Below are positions 17,435 to 26,842 of a DNA stretch of 64,000 nt, piece after piece (within the stretch, counting starts at the first letter, position 1; each line of letters begins with the position of its first letter). Below the pieces are notes generated by a model, which had not been told where the DNA came from, searched no databases, and saw only the letters and a program-made list of their open reading frames with translations. This DNA comes from Pseudomonadota bacterium. Lineage in GTDB: Bacteria > Desulfobacterota > Desulfobulbia > Desulfobulbales > Desulfocapsaceae. The translations under genes and the position numbers were made by a program. The stretch covers positions 29,304-93,303 of the forward strand of contig JAEYNP010000052.1 in assembly GCA_023412495.1 (NCBI GenBank), written 5' to 3'.

Positions 17435-18703
17435 ATGCTTGGAATCAGGCTCTCAACTGTTTTCTTCATGGTTTCTCTGCCTGTCGCAGCTTACGGAGCA
17501 GGCTTTCAGATCCCCAACCAGTCGGTAACCGCGGTAGGCATAGCAGGGGCGCACGTCGCCTTCACCCCCGGGCCCGATTCGTCCTATTACAACCCGGCCA
17601 ATATGAACTTCCTGGACGACTCCTGGCAGATGGAGGCGAGCTTGACGTCCTTGTATCTCCCATCCATCGAGTATGCCGACAGCCGGTCGCCCCTCCTTGA
17701 CGGATCGTCCGACTCGGAGCTGTTCTTTCTTCCGTTGATCCACGTGAGCTCCAAGGAATACAGGGACTTTCGGTTCGGCTTTTCCTTGACCTTCCCGTAC
17801 GGACTCGCCAAAAGCTGGGACCAGCCGTTCCCCGCCGCGACAACCAGGAAATTCTCGCTTACCGTGGTCGAGGCCAACCCGACGCTTTCCTATTCGGTTG
17901 TCGACAACTTCAGTATCGGCGGCGGAATCCGTATCGTCTACGGAGACGGTGAAGTCAACAGTATTGCCACCTCGCCTCCATTCGATCAGTTGACGCCGCT
18001 CACCTCCCTGTCCCGTGATTTGGATGGGGACGATGCGGGGTTCGGCTACAATCTCGCTGCAACGGTGCGTCCCACCGGGAACTGGGCGGTGGCAGCTACC
18101 TACAGGTCGGAGGTCGACCTGGAGCTCGAAGGCGATGCAAGCCTTCAGGCCCTTGCCGGCGAGGCGGCGATACTGAGTTACCTCGGGTCGGGAAAGCTGG
18201 ACGTCAGTCTTCCCGCGGTATTCAGCTTGGCGACATCCTACAGTCTTGACGCACTCACCCTGGAAATTACCTGGAACCGCACCTTCTGGTCTTCTTTCGG
18301 TGAACTTGATTTTCAATACGATCGGTCCTTCATCGGAACCGTCTTCGATGCGTTCGATCGACCGCTCGCAAGAAACTGGGATGACAGCGATGCCATACGT
18401 TTTGGCGCCACCCTTGCCGTGACGGAGCAACTGACAACTACGCTCGGTTTTGCTTTCGACGAAACCCCGGTCCCGGACAGGACACTCGGCTTCGAGCTGC
18501 CCGACTCGGATGCCCTCATGTATACCGGCGGGATTCGCTATCAGCAGAGCCAAAATCTGCAACTCGCCTTATCCTATATGTACCAGTACAATACTTCACG
18601 GACCGTATCCAACCTCACAGGTGCAGGACTTGCGGGGGTGGATGGCAAATTTACCGAAGGAGGTGCCCACGCAGTAACAGCAGGTTTGATGTACAACTTC
18701 TAA
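17435..18703 (+). CDS. OmpP1/FadL-family outer membrane protein
   Basis: This 422-residue outer membrane beta-barrel imports hydrophobic compounds such as long-chain fatty acids or aromatic hydrocarbons. A cleavable signal peptide (MLGIRLSTVFFMVSLPVAAYG) precedes AGFQIPNQSVTAVGIAGA, which resembles the FadL N-terminal hatch. SSYYNPANMNFL is the family NPA motif. The C-terminus ends in Phe (GLMYNF), typical for barrel insertion. The start has an AAGGTGG site. It is a single gene flanked by long intergenic regions. Confidence 0.88.
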   Translation: MLGIRLSTVFFMVSLPVAAYGAGFQIPNQSVTAVGIAGAHVAFTPGPDSSYYNPANMNFLDDSWQMEASLTSLYLPSIEYADSRSPLLDGSSDSELFFLPLIHVSSKEYRDFRFGFSLTFPYGLAKSWDQPFPAATTRKFSLTVVEANPTLSYSVVDNFSIGGGIRIVYGDGEVNSIATSPPFDQLTPLTSLSRDLDGDDAGFGYNLAATVRPTGNWAVAATYRSEVDLELEGDASLQALAGEAAILSYLGSGKLDVSLPAVFSLATSYSLDALTLEITWNRTFWSSFGELDFQYDRSFIGTVFDAFDRPLARNWDDSDAIRFGATLAVTEQLTTTLGFAFDETPVPDRTLGFELPDSDALMYTGGIRYQQSQNLQLALSYMYQYNTSRTVSNLTGAGLAGVDGKFTEGGAHAVTAGLMYNF

Positions 18704-19073
18704 TTCCAAGTCGCCTTCAAAGGAAGGGTTTCCGGTAGGCTGCACTCCAATATCACTGACTCAGGAATGCACCCTGATAGGCGAGGGGTCAGTGCACCAG
18801 GTGCATGGAATGCACTCAGTTGATGACACTGGGGTGCACACTTAACGCACCAAAAGAAAATCACTTCGAAGCTTCTTGGAACAGCACGCCAGTTCCCATG
18901 CGGCAGCTACTCATGAGGAATCAGCAGTCCTTCGCACATCCCGCCCTTCTCGTTTCCCTCCTGGAGACAGCTGACATACGAGTGGCATAGAAGTTTAGAA
19001 GCTGGCTTCATTGTTGTCTTTTACCAATTGTAATCTCGATCTTTTTTGTTTCATTCAAGAGATGGAGTTTCCC
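18704..19073. other. Intergenic region with GTGCA-type palindromic repeats
   Basis: About 370 bases lie before the signalling operon. The first third (18738-18836) carries several inverted GTGCATTCCATGCAC-type segments, including GTGCACCAGGTGCATGGAAT near 18793. The remainder is likely to include the promoter of the downstream operon; a T-rich stretch lies at 19040-19060. No gene seen. Confidence 0.45.
18738..18836. repeat. GGTGCATGGAATGCAC palindrome family copy
   Basis: This is a cluster of inverted segments around GTGCACCAGGTGCATGGAAT and AATGCACCC. The same palindrome family appears at 35836-35871, 36065-36080 and 38864-38906. Its function is unknown; it behaves like a dispersed intergenic repeat. 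Confidence 0.6.
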
Positions 19074-20582
19074 ATGCAAAACACCTTGACACCAACTCAG
19101 GTCGTCCAGACACCGGACAACCTTCTCGAAGAAGTCTTGAAGTATATACAGCTGCGGTTTTTTTCCCCGAGGGAAAAGATCCTCTCCCCGTCCAATGACC
19201 CCCACATCTTCTATTATCTGCGCAATGGAACTGTGGAGGTGAGCTATTGCCACCAGAATGACACACAGATAACGGTCGCCCTGATCGGCGCCGGAGAGTT
19301 CTTCGGCGAGATCGGTTTTTTTGACGGTGAAACGAGGGTGCGGGATATCATGGCCACCGGTGACGTGGAGGTCGGGGTATTCACCACCGAAACCATGAAC
19401 AGGATGCGCGAGGCCGATCCTGCCCTCTACATCAATTTCATCATGTACCTCGCCCAGAGGATCTGCCTGAAATTCAGAAGGGTTGCCGGGGAAAGGGAGC
19501 CACTGGCGGCATACGCCGAGTCTCTGCCTTCGAAACGTTCGAGCGTCTACACGGTTTCGAAGCCCCTGCCCGCCTCACTGCTCAATTCCTCTCCCTGGCA
19601 TTTTATCAGCGGCCGGATGGAGAAATTCAAAAACGAGCTTTTCGATCTCTCGCACCAGCTGCAGAGAAACGAAGCCACCGGCATACCCGATGAAAAAAAT
19701 GAAGAGCGCTGCCGGGAAGTGCTCGGCGAGTTGAACGTCTCGCTTTGCGAGTTCAAGCAGACCATGGCGGGGACCGGCTATGAAGAGGTCATGTGGGGCC
19801 ATATATTCATGGAGGTCTTCCCGTATTTCATGCGCAGCAGTTTTGCGGAGCGGGCCTATTTCAAACCGAAGGGATACGCCGGTGACTTCCTCATGATGGA
19901 GCACATCTATGCCAATGAACCCAAAGGGGAAGGGAAGCTCGGTGAAATCGTGGACAGTTTCTGCCTGGGAAGGCCCGGGTCGCTTGCCATACGTGGGCGG
20001 CGAAAACTCCTCAGGGAAGAGATCTCCCGTCTCAGCTCCGAGCGCGCCGCGCAAGGGAAAAATACCCGGATCATGAATCTCGCCTGCGGTCCGAACAGGG
20101 AGCTTTTCGATTTTCTCCATGATTGCGACTTCAGCGGCAGGATCGAAGCGCTCTGCGTCGATGTCGATTCGGAGGCCCTGCAGTACACCAATCAATTCGT
20201 CAATATTTTCCCTCACTCCGCTTCCATACGTCTCATGAGCGAGAACGTCATCAAATGGGCCATCGGCCGGACCTCGCAACAGTTCGGGACATTCGACATC
20301 ATCTACTCCGCGGGCCTGTGCGACTACCTGGACGACAGATTGTTCCGCGCGCTGATCACCCAGTGCCATGCCCATCTCAATCCGGGCGGCACGGTCATTC
20401 TCGGGAACTTCGCGGATTATCCGGATTCGATTTTTCTCGACAAGTTGCTGAAATGGGAACTCATTTACCGGAGCGAGGACGATCTGAAGGAACTCTTTTC
20501 TGCAACTCCTTTCAAGGAAGACGTACTTGTCATCTCTGAGAAAGAGAATGTCAATCTTTTTGCCGTCGCAACAAAAAGTTAG
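19074..20582 (+). CDS. Cyclic-nucleotide-binding domain / SAM-methyltransferase fusion (PhcB-like)
   Basis: This is a roughly 502-residue soluble protein. Residues about 20-130 form a cNMP-binding beta-roll (FYYLRNGTVEVSYC, then IGAGEFFGEIGFFDGETRVRD). The C-terminal half is a methyltransferase with AYFKPKGYAGDFLMMEHIY, the SAM motif IMNLACGPNRELFDFL near residue 338 and YSAGLCDYLDDRLFRALI. This C-terminal domain resembles PhcB-type proteins that methylate 3-hydroxy fatty acids to make volatile methyl-ester signals. The assignment is by pattern only. The start is set by GGAG at 19064. It is followed by two HD-GYP membrane proteins with gaps of 2 and 5 bases, so this is one operon. Confidence 0.75.
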   Translation: MQNTLTPTQVVQTPDNLLEEVLKYIQLRFFSPREKILSPSNDPHIFYYLRNGTVEVSYCHQNDTQITVALIGAGEFFGEIGFFDGETRVRDIMATGDVEVGVFTTETMNRMREADPALYINFIMYLAQRICLKFRRVAGEREPLAAYAESLPSKRSSVYTVSKPLPASLLNSSPWHFISGRMEKFKNELFDLSHQLQRNEATGIPDEKNEERCREVLGELNVSLCEFKQTMAGTGYEEVMWGHIFMEVFPYFMRSSFAERAYFKPKGYAGDFLMMEHIYANEPKGEGKLGEIVDSFCLGRPGSLAIRGRRKLLREEISRLSSERAAQGKNTRIMNLACGPNRELFDFLHDCDFSGRIEALCVDVDSEALQYTNQFVNIFPHSASIRLMSENVIKWAIGRTSQQFGTFDIIYSAGLCDYLDDRLFRALITQCHAHLNPGGTVILGNFADYPDSIFLDKLLKWELIYRSEDDLKELFSATPFKEDVLVISEKENVNLFAVATKS

Positions 20583-20584
20583 CA

Positions 20585-22276
20585 ATGGAAGTAACACAAA
20601 GAAATGGAATAGCCGGTTTCGGCGATGAAATTCGTCAGCTCTTTTACCAGCGGACCATCATCTGCCTGTGGCTCGGGATAGTATTCTTTTCCCTGTTTTC
20701 CATCCTCGATTATTTATGCTGCAAGGAAAATTTCGGCGTTTTTCTGGTTTACCGACTGGTTTTCTTGGCAGTGCTGACGGTCTCGCTCGGCCTGCTGCGG
20801 TTTCCAGCGATCGCGCGGCATGCCCCGGTCTTGATGTATCTCGTGCTGCTTCTCGGGACCTTGAACATATCGGTCATGACCCTGCAGCTGGGAGGCTTCA
20901 CTTCGGGCTACTACGTCGGAATACTGCTGATGGTGGCGGGTGGCCTCTCGGTGTTGCCCTTGGGGGCCACCCAGGCGCTGTTCATAGGGCTTTCCATGTA
21001 CGCGGTGTATCTTCTCACTATTCTCCTGGGAAACGGTCTGAACCCGCAGAACGCGGTTTACGGTATTTCCAATTCTTTTTTCTTCCTCGCAATCGTCGCC
21101 GGAACCGCGATCCAGAGCCTGGACGATATGCAGCTGAGACTCAGATCGTTCCGCGCCAAGAACAGTATCAGGAAAATCTCCTGTGAGCTTACCAACTATA
21201 CCGACAATCTGGAACACCTGATCGAGCAAAGGATGGCCGAACAGGAGGAATCGGATCTCAAGTTTCGCGATCTTTACAACAATCTTATGGATTTGGCGGT
21301 CCTGGTCGACAGAAGGGGCGTTGTCCGGATGGCGAACGAACATAGCCTGGCTCTTCTAGGCCTTTCGCCGGAAGCGCTCAAGGATGTCAATATTCAGGAA
21401 TATTTGCTTTCAGAGGATCCCGACGCGGATATCTTCACGGAGATCACCGATAGAATTTACAAGGATCAGGATCTCCATGACCTGCAGCTGCAACTGAAAA
21501 GTAAACACGGGCCTCCCATAGATGTGGAAGTCAGCGGGAATCTTGTCGTGATGGAGAAAAATTCCGTCTCTTTTCAGCTCATCTTTCGCGATATCTCGCT
21601 GACCAAACGCATGGAACGGCAGATTCTCGAATCGGAGAGGCTGATCGACACCTCCCGCCAGGCAACGATTTTCGGTCTGGCCAAACTCGCCGAAGCCAGG
21701 GACGACGACACGGGCGCCCACCTCGACCGTATCCGTCTGTATGTCTATATCCTCGCCAAAGAGCTGAAAAAGAAACCGGAGCTGAACAGCATCATTACCA
21801 AGGATTTCACCGAAGATATCTTCCACTCCTCCGTTCTCCATGATATCGGCAAGGTCGGCATACCGGACAGCATCCTGCTCAAACCGGGCAAACTCGACAA
21901 GGATGAATTCGACATCATGAAGAAGCATTGCATCGTCGGCAGCACTACCCTGCGGGAAGCTGAAACAGGCCCCGAGAAGACCTCTTTCTTGAAAATGGGC
22001 CAGGAGATCACCCTGTATCACCATGAAAAGTGGAATGGCTCCGGGTATCCGGAAGGACTTGCGGGAGAGGCGATTCCGCTGTCGGCAAGGATTGTCGCGC
22101 TGGCGGATGTCTACGACGCCCTGACAACGCGCAGGGTATACAAGCCGGAATTCGACCATGAACGTTCAAAAAGAATCATCATCCAGGGAAGCGGCGAGCA
22201 TTTCGATCCCGCTGTCGTCGACGCCTTTCTTCTGGGTGAGAGGGAATTCAAGAAGACAAAAGACAATACGCATTAG
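20585..22276 (+). CDS. Membrane PAS-HD-GYP phosphodiesterase (first copy)
   Basis: This 563-residue protein has about five or six N-terminal membrane helices (residues 20-180), a short linking coiled coil, a PAS domain (about 225-340) and a C-terminal HD-GYP domain. The catalytic HDIGK is near residue 419 and HHEKWNGSGYPEG near 479. HD-GYP domains hydrolyse cyclic di-GMP (or related cyclic dinucleotides). Key residues are intact, so activity is likely. The membrane part may sense a hydrophobic ligand. It lies two bases after the PhcB-like gene and five bases before a paralogue with the same architecture. Confidence 0.85.
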   Translation: MEVTQRNGIAGFGDEIRQLFYQRTIICLWLGIVFFSLFSILDYLCCKENFGVFLVYRLVFLAVLTVSLGLLRFPAIARHAPVLMYLVLLLGTLNISVMTLQLGGFTSGYYVGILLMVAGGLSVLPLGATQALFIGLSMYAVYLLTILLGNGLNPQNAVYGISNSFFFLAIVAGTAIQSLDDMQLRLRSFRAKNSIRKISCELTNYTDNLEHLIEQRMAEQEESDLKFRDLYNNLMDLAVLVDRRGVVRMANEHSLALLGLSPEALKDVNIQEYLLSEDPDADIFTEITDRIYKDQDLHDLQLQLKSKHGPPIDVEVSGNLVVMEKNSVSFQLIFRDISLTKRMERQILESERLIDTSRQATIFGLAKLAEARDDDTGAHLDRIRLYVYILAKELKKKPELNSIITKDFTEDIFHSSVLHDIGKVGIPDSILLKPGKLDKDEFDIMKKHCIVGSTTLREAETGPEKTSFLKMGQEITLYHHEKWNGSGYPEGLAGEAIPLSARIVALADVYDALTTRRVYKPEFDHERSKRIIIQGSGEHFDPAVVDAFLLGEREFKKTKDNTH

Positions 22277-22281
22277 GGGCT

Positions 22282-23949
22282 ATGATGTTCGCAACCTACC
22301 TGGAGGAACTCAAAGATCTCCGTCATCGCCGCGCCTACCATATCACAGCGGTCGGCGGCTCTCTGACCGTCTTGTTCGGGGTTCTCGACTACATCATTCT
22401 TCCGGAATATTTTCAGGAATTTGTCGGTTACAGGTTCGCTGTCGCCTTTTTCAGCCTCATTCTGCTCATCGCCAATTATCTCGACAGCAACAAAAAGAAA
22501 GCCGCACTCATCGGCTTCACCGAATACCTGCTGATATCCTTCATTCTTCTGGTCATGATTTATCGAATGGGTGGGGAGGATTCCCATTATTATGTCGGGC
22601 TGATAGTGGCAATGAGCATCTATTCGACGCTTGCGAGCCTCACCGCCGTTCAAAGCATCCTCAGCGGGTTGTTCATAGTCTGCTGCTACGCTTTCACCGT
22701 ACTGCTTGCCGAGGATCCGGGGTTTTCCATCGGGGTATTCAATAACCTGTTTTTCATGATCTGCTTTGTCTTCATCATCGCAACGCAGAGCTGGGCGGAG
22801 AGCAAGGCGCGGCGAAAGGAATTCCTTTTGCGGCAGCAGGAACTCGAGGCCAACAGGGAACTTTCCGGTCACGTCGTAAGGCTGGAAGAGGAGGTGCATA
22901 GAAGGACTCTCCTGCAGGCCGCGACCGAAGAGCGGTATCGTCTGCTTTTTGATCGAATAGCCGACGATGTGGTCGTGCTCATGCCGGATGGCGTAATCAT
23001 TATGTCCAATCAGTCGTTTACAAACAATTTCCTGGCAGACCGTGTCGATAACGTGACTTCGTTTCTGCAAGTTGTCTCCAATGACGACAGGATAACCTTG
23101 ACAAACCTGATGACAAACGCCCTGGCCTTAGGAAAACCTCTGCGATCCTGCGGTCTCACCCTGATTCGGTCGGACGGCTCCACCTGCCAGACCGAGATAA
23201 ACATCAGCCTGGTAGAAAGGAGAGGCGAAAGCCTTGGGATCTTGCTGGTCATCAGGGACATCGGCACCAGATGCGAGCTCGAGAAACGGTTGTTCGAAAC
23301 CCTGGAGCTGAAGAAGCAAACTGAAAACGCCGCGATCATGGCATTGGCGAAACTCTCGGAATACAGGGATTTCACCCCAAGAAACCATCTTGAACGAATA
23401 CGGGAGTACTGCAGGATTCTCGCGCTTCAGCTCTCCCGGCAACGGGAATTCATGAAAACCATTTCGCCCGACTTCATTCAGGATATTTATCATGCCGCGA
23501 TCCTCCACGATATCGGCAAAGTTTCCATTCCAGACGCCCTTTGGGAAAAATGCCTGCCCCTGACGGAACAGGAAGAGGCAAAAATCCGCAGCCACACCTT
23601 GATCGGGGGCAACGTCATCGCGCAGATGGAAGGCGAAGGCCGGGAGAATAGTTTCTTGTCAATGGCAAAAAATATTGCCTACTTCCACCATGAACGGTGG
23701 GATGGAAAGGGCTATCCTTACGGCTTGAAGAAGGATCAAATACCCATCGAGGCCAGGATCATGGCCGTCGCCGATGCCTATGAGGAGCTGACCTCCGACT
23801 GCAGTTTGCAAGAACGGGATTGTCATGAGAAGGCCACCGCAGAGATCATGAAAGCCATGAAATCCCGATTCGACCCGAAAATCGCCGAAGCCCTCTTTCT
23901 TCGACAGGAAGAGTTCAGGTTCATCAGTAAAAAGTTCGCGGCCGTTTGA
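22282..23949 (+). CDS. Membrane PAS-HD-GYP phosphodiesterase (second copy)
   Basis: This 555-residue paralogue of the preceding gene has the same order of parts: N-terminal helices (about 20-175), a coiled-coil linker, PAS-like (about 215-340), then HD-GYP with HDIGK near 409 and HHERWDGKGYPYG near 469. Catalytic residues look intact. The PAS region is more diverged. The pair appears to be a tandem duplication with shared membrane sensor design, so the two could answer different ligands or form heteromers. Third gene of the operon; the downstream region carries a hexamer-type repeat. Confidence 0.85.
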   Translation: MMFATYLEELKDLRHRRAYHITAVGGSLTVLFGVLDYIILPEYFQEFVGYRFAVAFFSLILLIANYLDSNKKKAALIGFTEYLLISFILLVMIYRMGGEDSHYYVGLIVAMSIYSTLASLTAVQSILSGLFIVCCYAFTVLLAEDPGFSIGVFNNLFFMICFVFIIATQSWAESKARRKEFLLRQQELEANRELSGHVVRLEEEVHRRTLLQAATEERYRLLFDRIADDVVVLMPDGVIIMSNQSFTNNFLADRVDNVTSFLQVVSNDDRITLTNLMTNALALGKPLRSCGLTLIRSDGSTCQTEINISLVERRGESLGILLVIRDIGTRCELEKRLFETLELKKQTENAAIMALAKLSEYRDFTPRNHLERIREYCRILALQLSRQREFMKTISPDFIQDIYHAAILHDIGKVSIPDALWEKCLPLTEQEEAKIRSHTLIGGNVIAQMEGEGRENSFLSMAKNIAYFHHERWDGKGYPYGLKKDQIPIEARIMAVADAYEELTSDCSLQERDCHEKATAEIMKAMKSRFDPKIAEALFLRQEEFRFISKKFAAV

Positions 23950-23984
23950 TACCCGGGGGCTCTTTGTAGAAATCCATCATGGAA

Positions 23985-24028
23985 GCAATCGAAATCGAAA
24001 TCGGGATCGCTATCGAAATCGACCTTAA
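23985..24028. repeat. ATCGAA/ATCGGG hexamer-type repeat tract
   Basis: A run of degenerate six-base units, ATCGAAATCGAAATCGGGAT and then CGCTATCGAAATCGACC, lies downstream of the operon and between convergent genes. It is related to tracts at 5680-5715, 26050-26075, 44797-44825 and 50826-50898. Confidence 0.65.
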
Positions 24029-24096
24029 CAGGCCACGCCGGACTTCGCCGTTCCAGTACTCCATTTTCAGGAACCATTTACGCTGGTAGAGCGGCC

Positions 24097-25272
24097 TTAC
24101 GCCGGTCGAGCGGGCTTCACCCAGCCACCAAGAAGCAAGGCGGCCAGAGCCGCACACGCCGCGGAGAAGGAAAATGCCGCCGACGGCGAAAAACGCTGGT
24201 AGATCCAGCCGAAGACCACCGAGGCCGGCAGCAGCATGATGCCCGCGATCAAATTGAACCAGCCGAAGGCCTTGCCCTCGAGCCCTTCCGGGGCGAGATC
24301 GGCGACCAGGGCCTTTTCCACCCCTTCGGTGGCAGCCAGGAAAATGCCGTAGAAGGCGAAAAGGCTGAAGAGGAGCAGGCCGCTCCCGGCGATCCCGCCC
24401 ATGAAGAAATAGAACATCCCATACGCCAGGTAACCGGCGACAAGGAGGCGGACCCGGCCCCATTTATCCGACAGGGCAGACAGCGGCGTCGAGAAGAGCA
24501 TCGCCACCACCGATACCGTCGCCCAGAGGAGCGGAATGTGCGCCTGCGCCACCCCCAGCTCCGTGGCTCGCAGCAGCAAGAACATGTTGGAGGAATTGCC
24601 CAGGGTGAAGATGGCGACGACCAGGAGATAACGCTTGAAGGCCGGCGGCATTCCGGAGAGGCTGAAACTGAGATCTTTCACGGGTGGTCCGGCCCCGTTG
24701 TCAGGCTCGCGGAGGGAGAGGGAGAAACCAAGGCAGAGCAGGGCGGGCACGATCGACCACAGGAACACCTCCTTGAGCGATAAGCCGGCGGCCAGGAGCA
24801 GGGATGCGATGAAGGGTCCCACCACCGCTCCGCCGTTGTCCATCGCCCGGTGCAGTCCGAAGGCCAGCCCCCGCATCTCCACGCCGGCGCTGGAGGCGAG
24901 CAGGGCATCACGGGGCGAGGTCCTGAGCCCCTTGCCCACACGGTCGGCGAAGCGGATAGCCAGCAGAAACGGCCAGCTGGTCACGAAAGCGATCAGCGGT
25001 CGGCCAAAGCCCGCGAGACTGTAACCGAAGACGATCCAGGGCTTGGCCTTCTGGGTGCGATCGAAGAGCACTCCGGAAAAAAGCTTCAGGAGGCTCGAGG
25101 TGGCCTCGGCGATGCCCTCGATGATGCCCAGGGCCCTGGGGCCGGCCATCAGCACCGAGGAGAGATAGAGCGGGATCAGCGGGTAGAGCATGTCTGAGGC
25201 CGCATCGTTGATCATGCTGATCAGGCCGATCAGCCAGACGGTTCGCGGCAGACTGCGCACCGCTGCCATCAT
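24097..25272 (-). CDS. MFS transporter
   Basis: This 391-residue major facilitator superfamily protein has about twelve hydrophobic helices. It opens with VWLIGLISMINDAASDMLYPLIPLYL and carries the A-type loop motif variant IRFADRVGKGLRTSPRDALLA, seen in a group of uncharacterised MFS efflux proteins. A mid-protein segment SALSDKWGRVRLLVAGY is the second loop motif. The substrate is unknown. The start overlaps the DUF190 stop, and the gene ends the minus-strand operon with crcB and DUF190. Given that neighbourhood, ion or toxicant efflux is an inference only. Confidence 0.85.
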   Translation of the reverse strand: MMAAVRSLPRTVWLIGLISMINDAASDMLYPLIPLYLSSVLMAGPRALGIIEGIAEATSSLLKLFSGVLFDRTQKAKPWIVFGYSLAGFGRPLIAFVTSWPFLLAIRFADRVGKGLRTSPRDALLASSAGVEMRGLAFGLHRAMDNGGAVVGPFIASLLLAAGLSLKEVFLWSIVPALLCLGFSLSLREPDNGAGPPVKDLSFSLSGMPPAFKRYLLVVAIFTLGNSSNMFLLLRATELGVAQAHIPLLWATVSVVAMLFSTPLSALSDKWGRVRLLVAGYLAYGMFYFFMGGIAGSGLLLFSLFAFYGIFLAATEGVEKALVADLAPEGLEGKAFGWFNLIAGIMLLPASVVFGWIYQRFSPSAAFSFSAACAALAALLLGGWVKPARPA

Positions 25273-25589
25273 GGCAGCTCACCGGTCATGCCGAATTCGA
25301 TGGGGGCCTTGACGAAGAAGATATTGATCGCCTCATCCCTCAATCGCGCAAAGAGCCTCTCCGCATCCGCCTCGCTGACCGCCATGGTCACCTCCACCGG
25401 CTGTCCGGCCAGCTCGAAGAAGTGGGCGGAGCGGATCTTCCGGTCATGGCCGAAACCTTCCGCCGCCGGAATGAGCGTCGCCCCGCCGATCCCCATGCTG
25501 CGCGCCTCCTCGATCAGCCACTGGCCGAGCGGCAGGCCGTGGTGCTTGCGGTCCTGCTGGGTGAAAAAGGTCAATTGATAACCGTGCAT
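25269..25589 (-). CDS. DUF190 domain protein
   Basis: This is a 106-residue small soluble protein of the DUF190 family, with a GlnB-like ferredoxin fold. The pattern includes YQLTFFTQQDRKHHGLPLGQ, ARSMGIGGATLIPAAEGFG and VTMAVSEADAERLF. DUF190 genes often lie beside crcB, and a regulatory role for the channel has been suggested. ATG 25589 has AGGAGG upstream. The stop overlaps the MFS start; the gene follows crcB by 11 bases. Confidence 0.85.
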   Translation of the reverse strand: MHGYQLTFFTQQDRKHHGLPLGQWLIEEARSMGIGGATLIPAAEGFGHDRKIRSAHFFELAGQPVEVTMAVSEADAERLFARLRDEAINIFFVKAPIEFGMTGELP

Positions 25590-25600
25590 AATCCCTCCTT

Positions 25601-25984
25601 TCAACTGCGTTGGATCAGGGCAACCGTCGCGAGCCCGAGCATGGTCATGACCAGCGACCCTACCACATGAGCCGAGATCGCCAGGCCCGCCCAGAGGACC
25701 CGCCCCTGCTCGAGCAGGACCGTCACCTCCGCCGAGAAGGTGGAAAAGGTGGTCAGGCCCCCCAGGAAGCCGGTGATGACCAGCAGACGCCATTCCGGCG
25801 CAAGTTCGGGATGGCCGGCAAAAACGGCGACGGCCAGGCCGATCAGATACCCGCCGATCAGATTGGCGGCCAGCGTCCCCGGCGGGATCGACGGAAACAG
25901 CGAATTGAGCGACAGGCCGAGCAGCCACCGCAACACCGCCCCCGCCGATGCGCCGATGCTGATTGCCACAATGGATTGGATCAT
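25601..25984 (-). CDS. crcB: Fluoride channel protein CrcB/Fluc
   Basis: This 127-residue dual-topology membrane protein has four helices and conserved [29 protein letters not shown] and [16 protein letters not shown]. These are the fluoride-pore Asn and the TTFSTF motif with the Phe box. It exports fluoride by passive channel action as a homodimer. The start at 25984 was chosen because upstream residues are not conserved and an AAGGACGG site is present. Its leader does not contain a recognisable fluoride riboswitch. Confidence 0.9.
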   Translation of the reverse strand: MIQSIVAISIGASAGAVLRWLLGLSLNSLFPSIPPGTLAANLIGGYLIGLAVAVFAGHPELAPEWRLLVITGFLGGLTTFSTFSAEVTVLLEQGRVLWAGLAISAHVVGSLVMTMLGLATVALIQRS

Positions 25985-26047
25985 CGAACCGTCCTTTTGA
26001 TAATTGCTGGGAAGGAAAAAAGGGAAAGGCACCTTTGCCGGGCGGAG

Positions 26048-26085
26048 CATCCAAATCGGTATCGAAATCAGGTCCGGGCTCGAAT
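26048..26085. repeat. ATCGGTATCGAAATC hexamer-type tract
   Basis: A short degenerate tract (AAATCGGTATCGAAATCAGG) upstream of crcB is related to the longer tracts elsewhere in the window. Confidence 0.45.
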
Positions 26086-26231
26086 AAAAAATTGCCTTTC
26101 ATAGGCGGGACTTTAGCAACGGGAGCAGGGGAAATCAAGATCGTTTGACATCAAAGCCCGGGTGGAGAGGTCGAGGCTGGAAAATCCTTGGTTCTCGGAA
26201 TTATTGTCAGGCGAGGCGGCTGGATCCTGAT

Positions 26232-26747
26232 CTAGCCGCCCCCATATAACTCTTCCCAGTATACCCGGAACTTTTTCTTAAAACTGTCGGCAGATTCCCA
26301 TGGAAATGGATATCCTTCGGGAGCGACAAAAGTAAAAGGGCTGTCCAGGTCTGGCTTGTCCGTAAGACGCTGTTTTTCAAACTTCTCTAACCATACGTCA
26401 TAATGCTCAATGAGCCTCCCTGCGTCCTCGAGCAGTTCAGGAGGGATCAGGTGGCCTTTTGTCAATAGAAGGTTACGGACGGTCTGGTTGCCCTCCTTAA
26501 TTACTTTTGCCTCAAGGTACAAATTCTTGGAATTCCATCGGTCATATGCCCGTTTTGTCCGATCAAGCTGCATGTTCACCGGACCTAGCAAACTGGAAAC
26601 CGATTGCTCCTTCCACGTGCGCTGAGACTTTATCTCTTGCTCGATACGTGTAACGTATCTGTGGAAGGTAACGCCTATTATGGACGATGCTACTGCACCG
26701 CTGAGCAGTGCGGCTAGAACTAACTGCAAGACCCACTTCGCGTCCAT
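26232..26747 (-). CDS. Hypothetical protein with N-terminal membrane helix
   Basis: This 171-residue protein has one hydrophobic helix (VLQLVLAALLSGAVASSIIG, residues 6-25), then a charged, probably helical body with a basic stretch TRIEQEIKSQRTWKEQS. The C-terminus ends in the Pro-rich and aromatic VAPEGYPFPWESADSF segment. The start has AGGAGG. I do not recognise a family. The neighbour at 26843-27394 has the same layout (helix plus coiled-coil body), so they may act as a pair. The stop lies in the inverted repeat GGCGGCT...AGCCGCC (26215-26242). Confidence 0.55.
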   Translation of the reverse strand: MDAKWVLQLVLAALLSGAVASSIIGVTFHRYVTRIEQEIKSQRTWKEQSVSSLLGPVNMQLDRTKRAYDRWNSKNLYLEAKVIKEGNQTVRNLLLTKGHLIPPELLEDAGRLIEHYDVWLEKFEKQRLTDKPDLDSPFTFVAPEGYPFPWESADSFKKKFRVYWEELYGGG

Positions 26748-26842
26748 TATCCTCCTCTCGTACCAATCACGACGATCAGCTTATCCGGTTGACTTTGAAG
26801 GTAGCGGAAAAGCCAGCCCGAGTTGAAGCTGTTGTCGGCCCT

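Noticed and set aside
25985..26231. Fluoride riboswitch upstream of crcB
   Set aside because: The leader was read for the known conserved GGCGATG...CCGCCC type core and nothing convincing was found; a covariance search would settle it.
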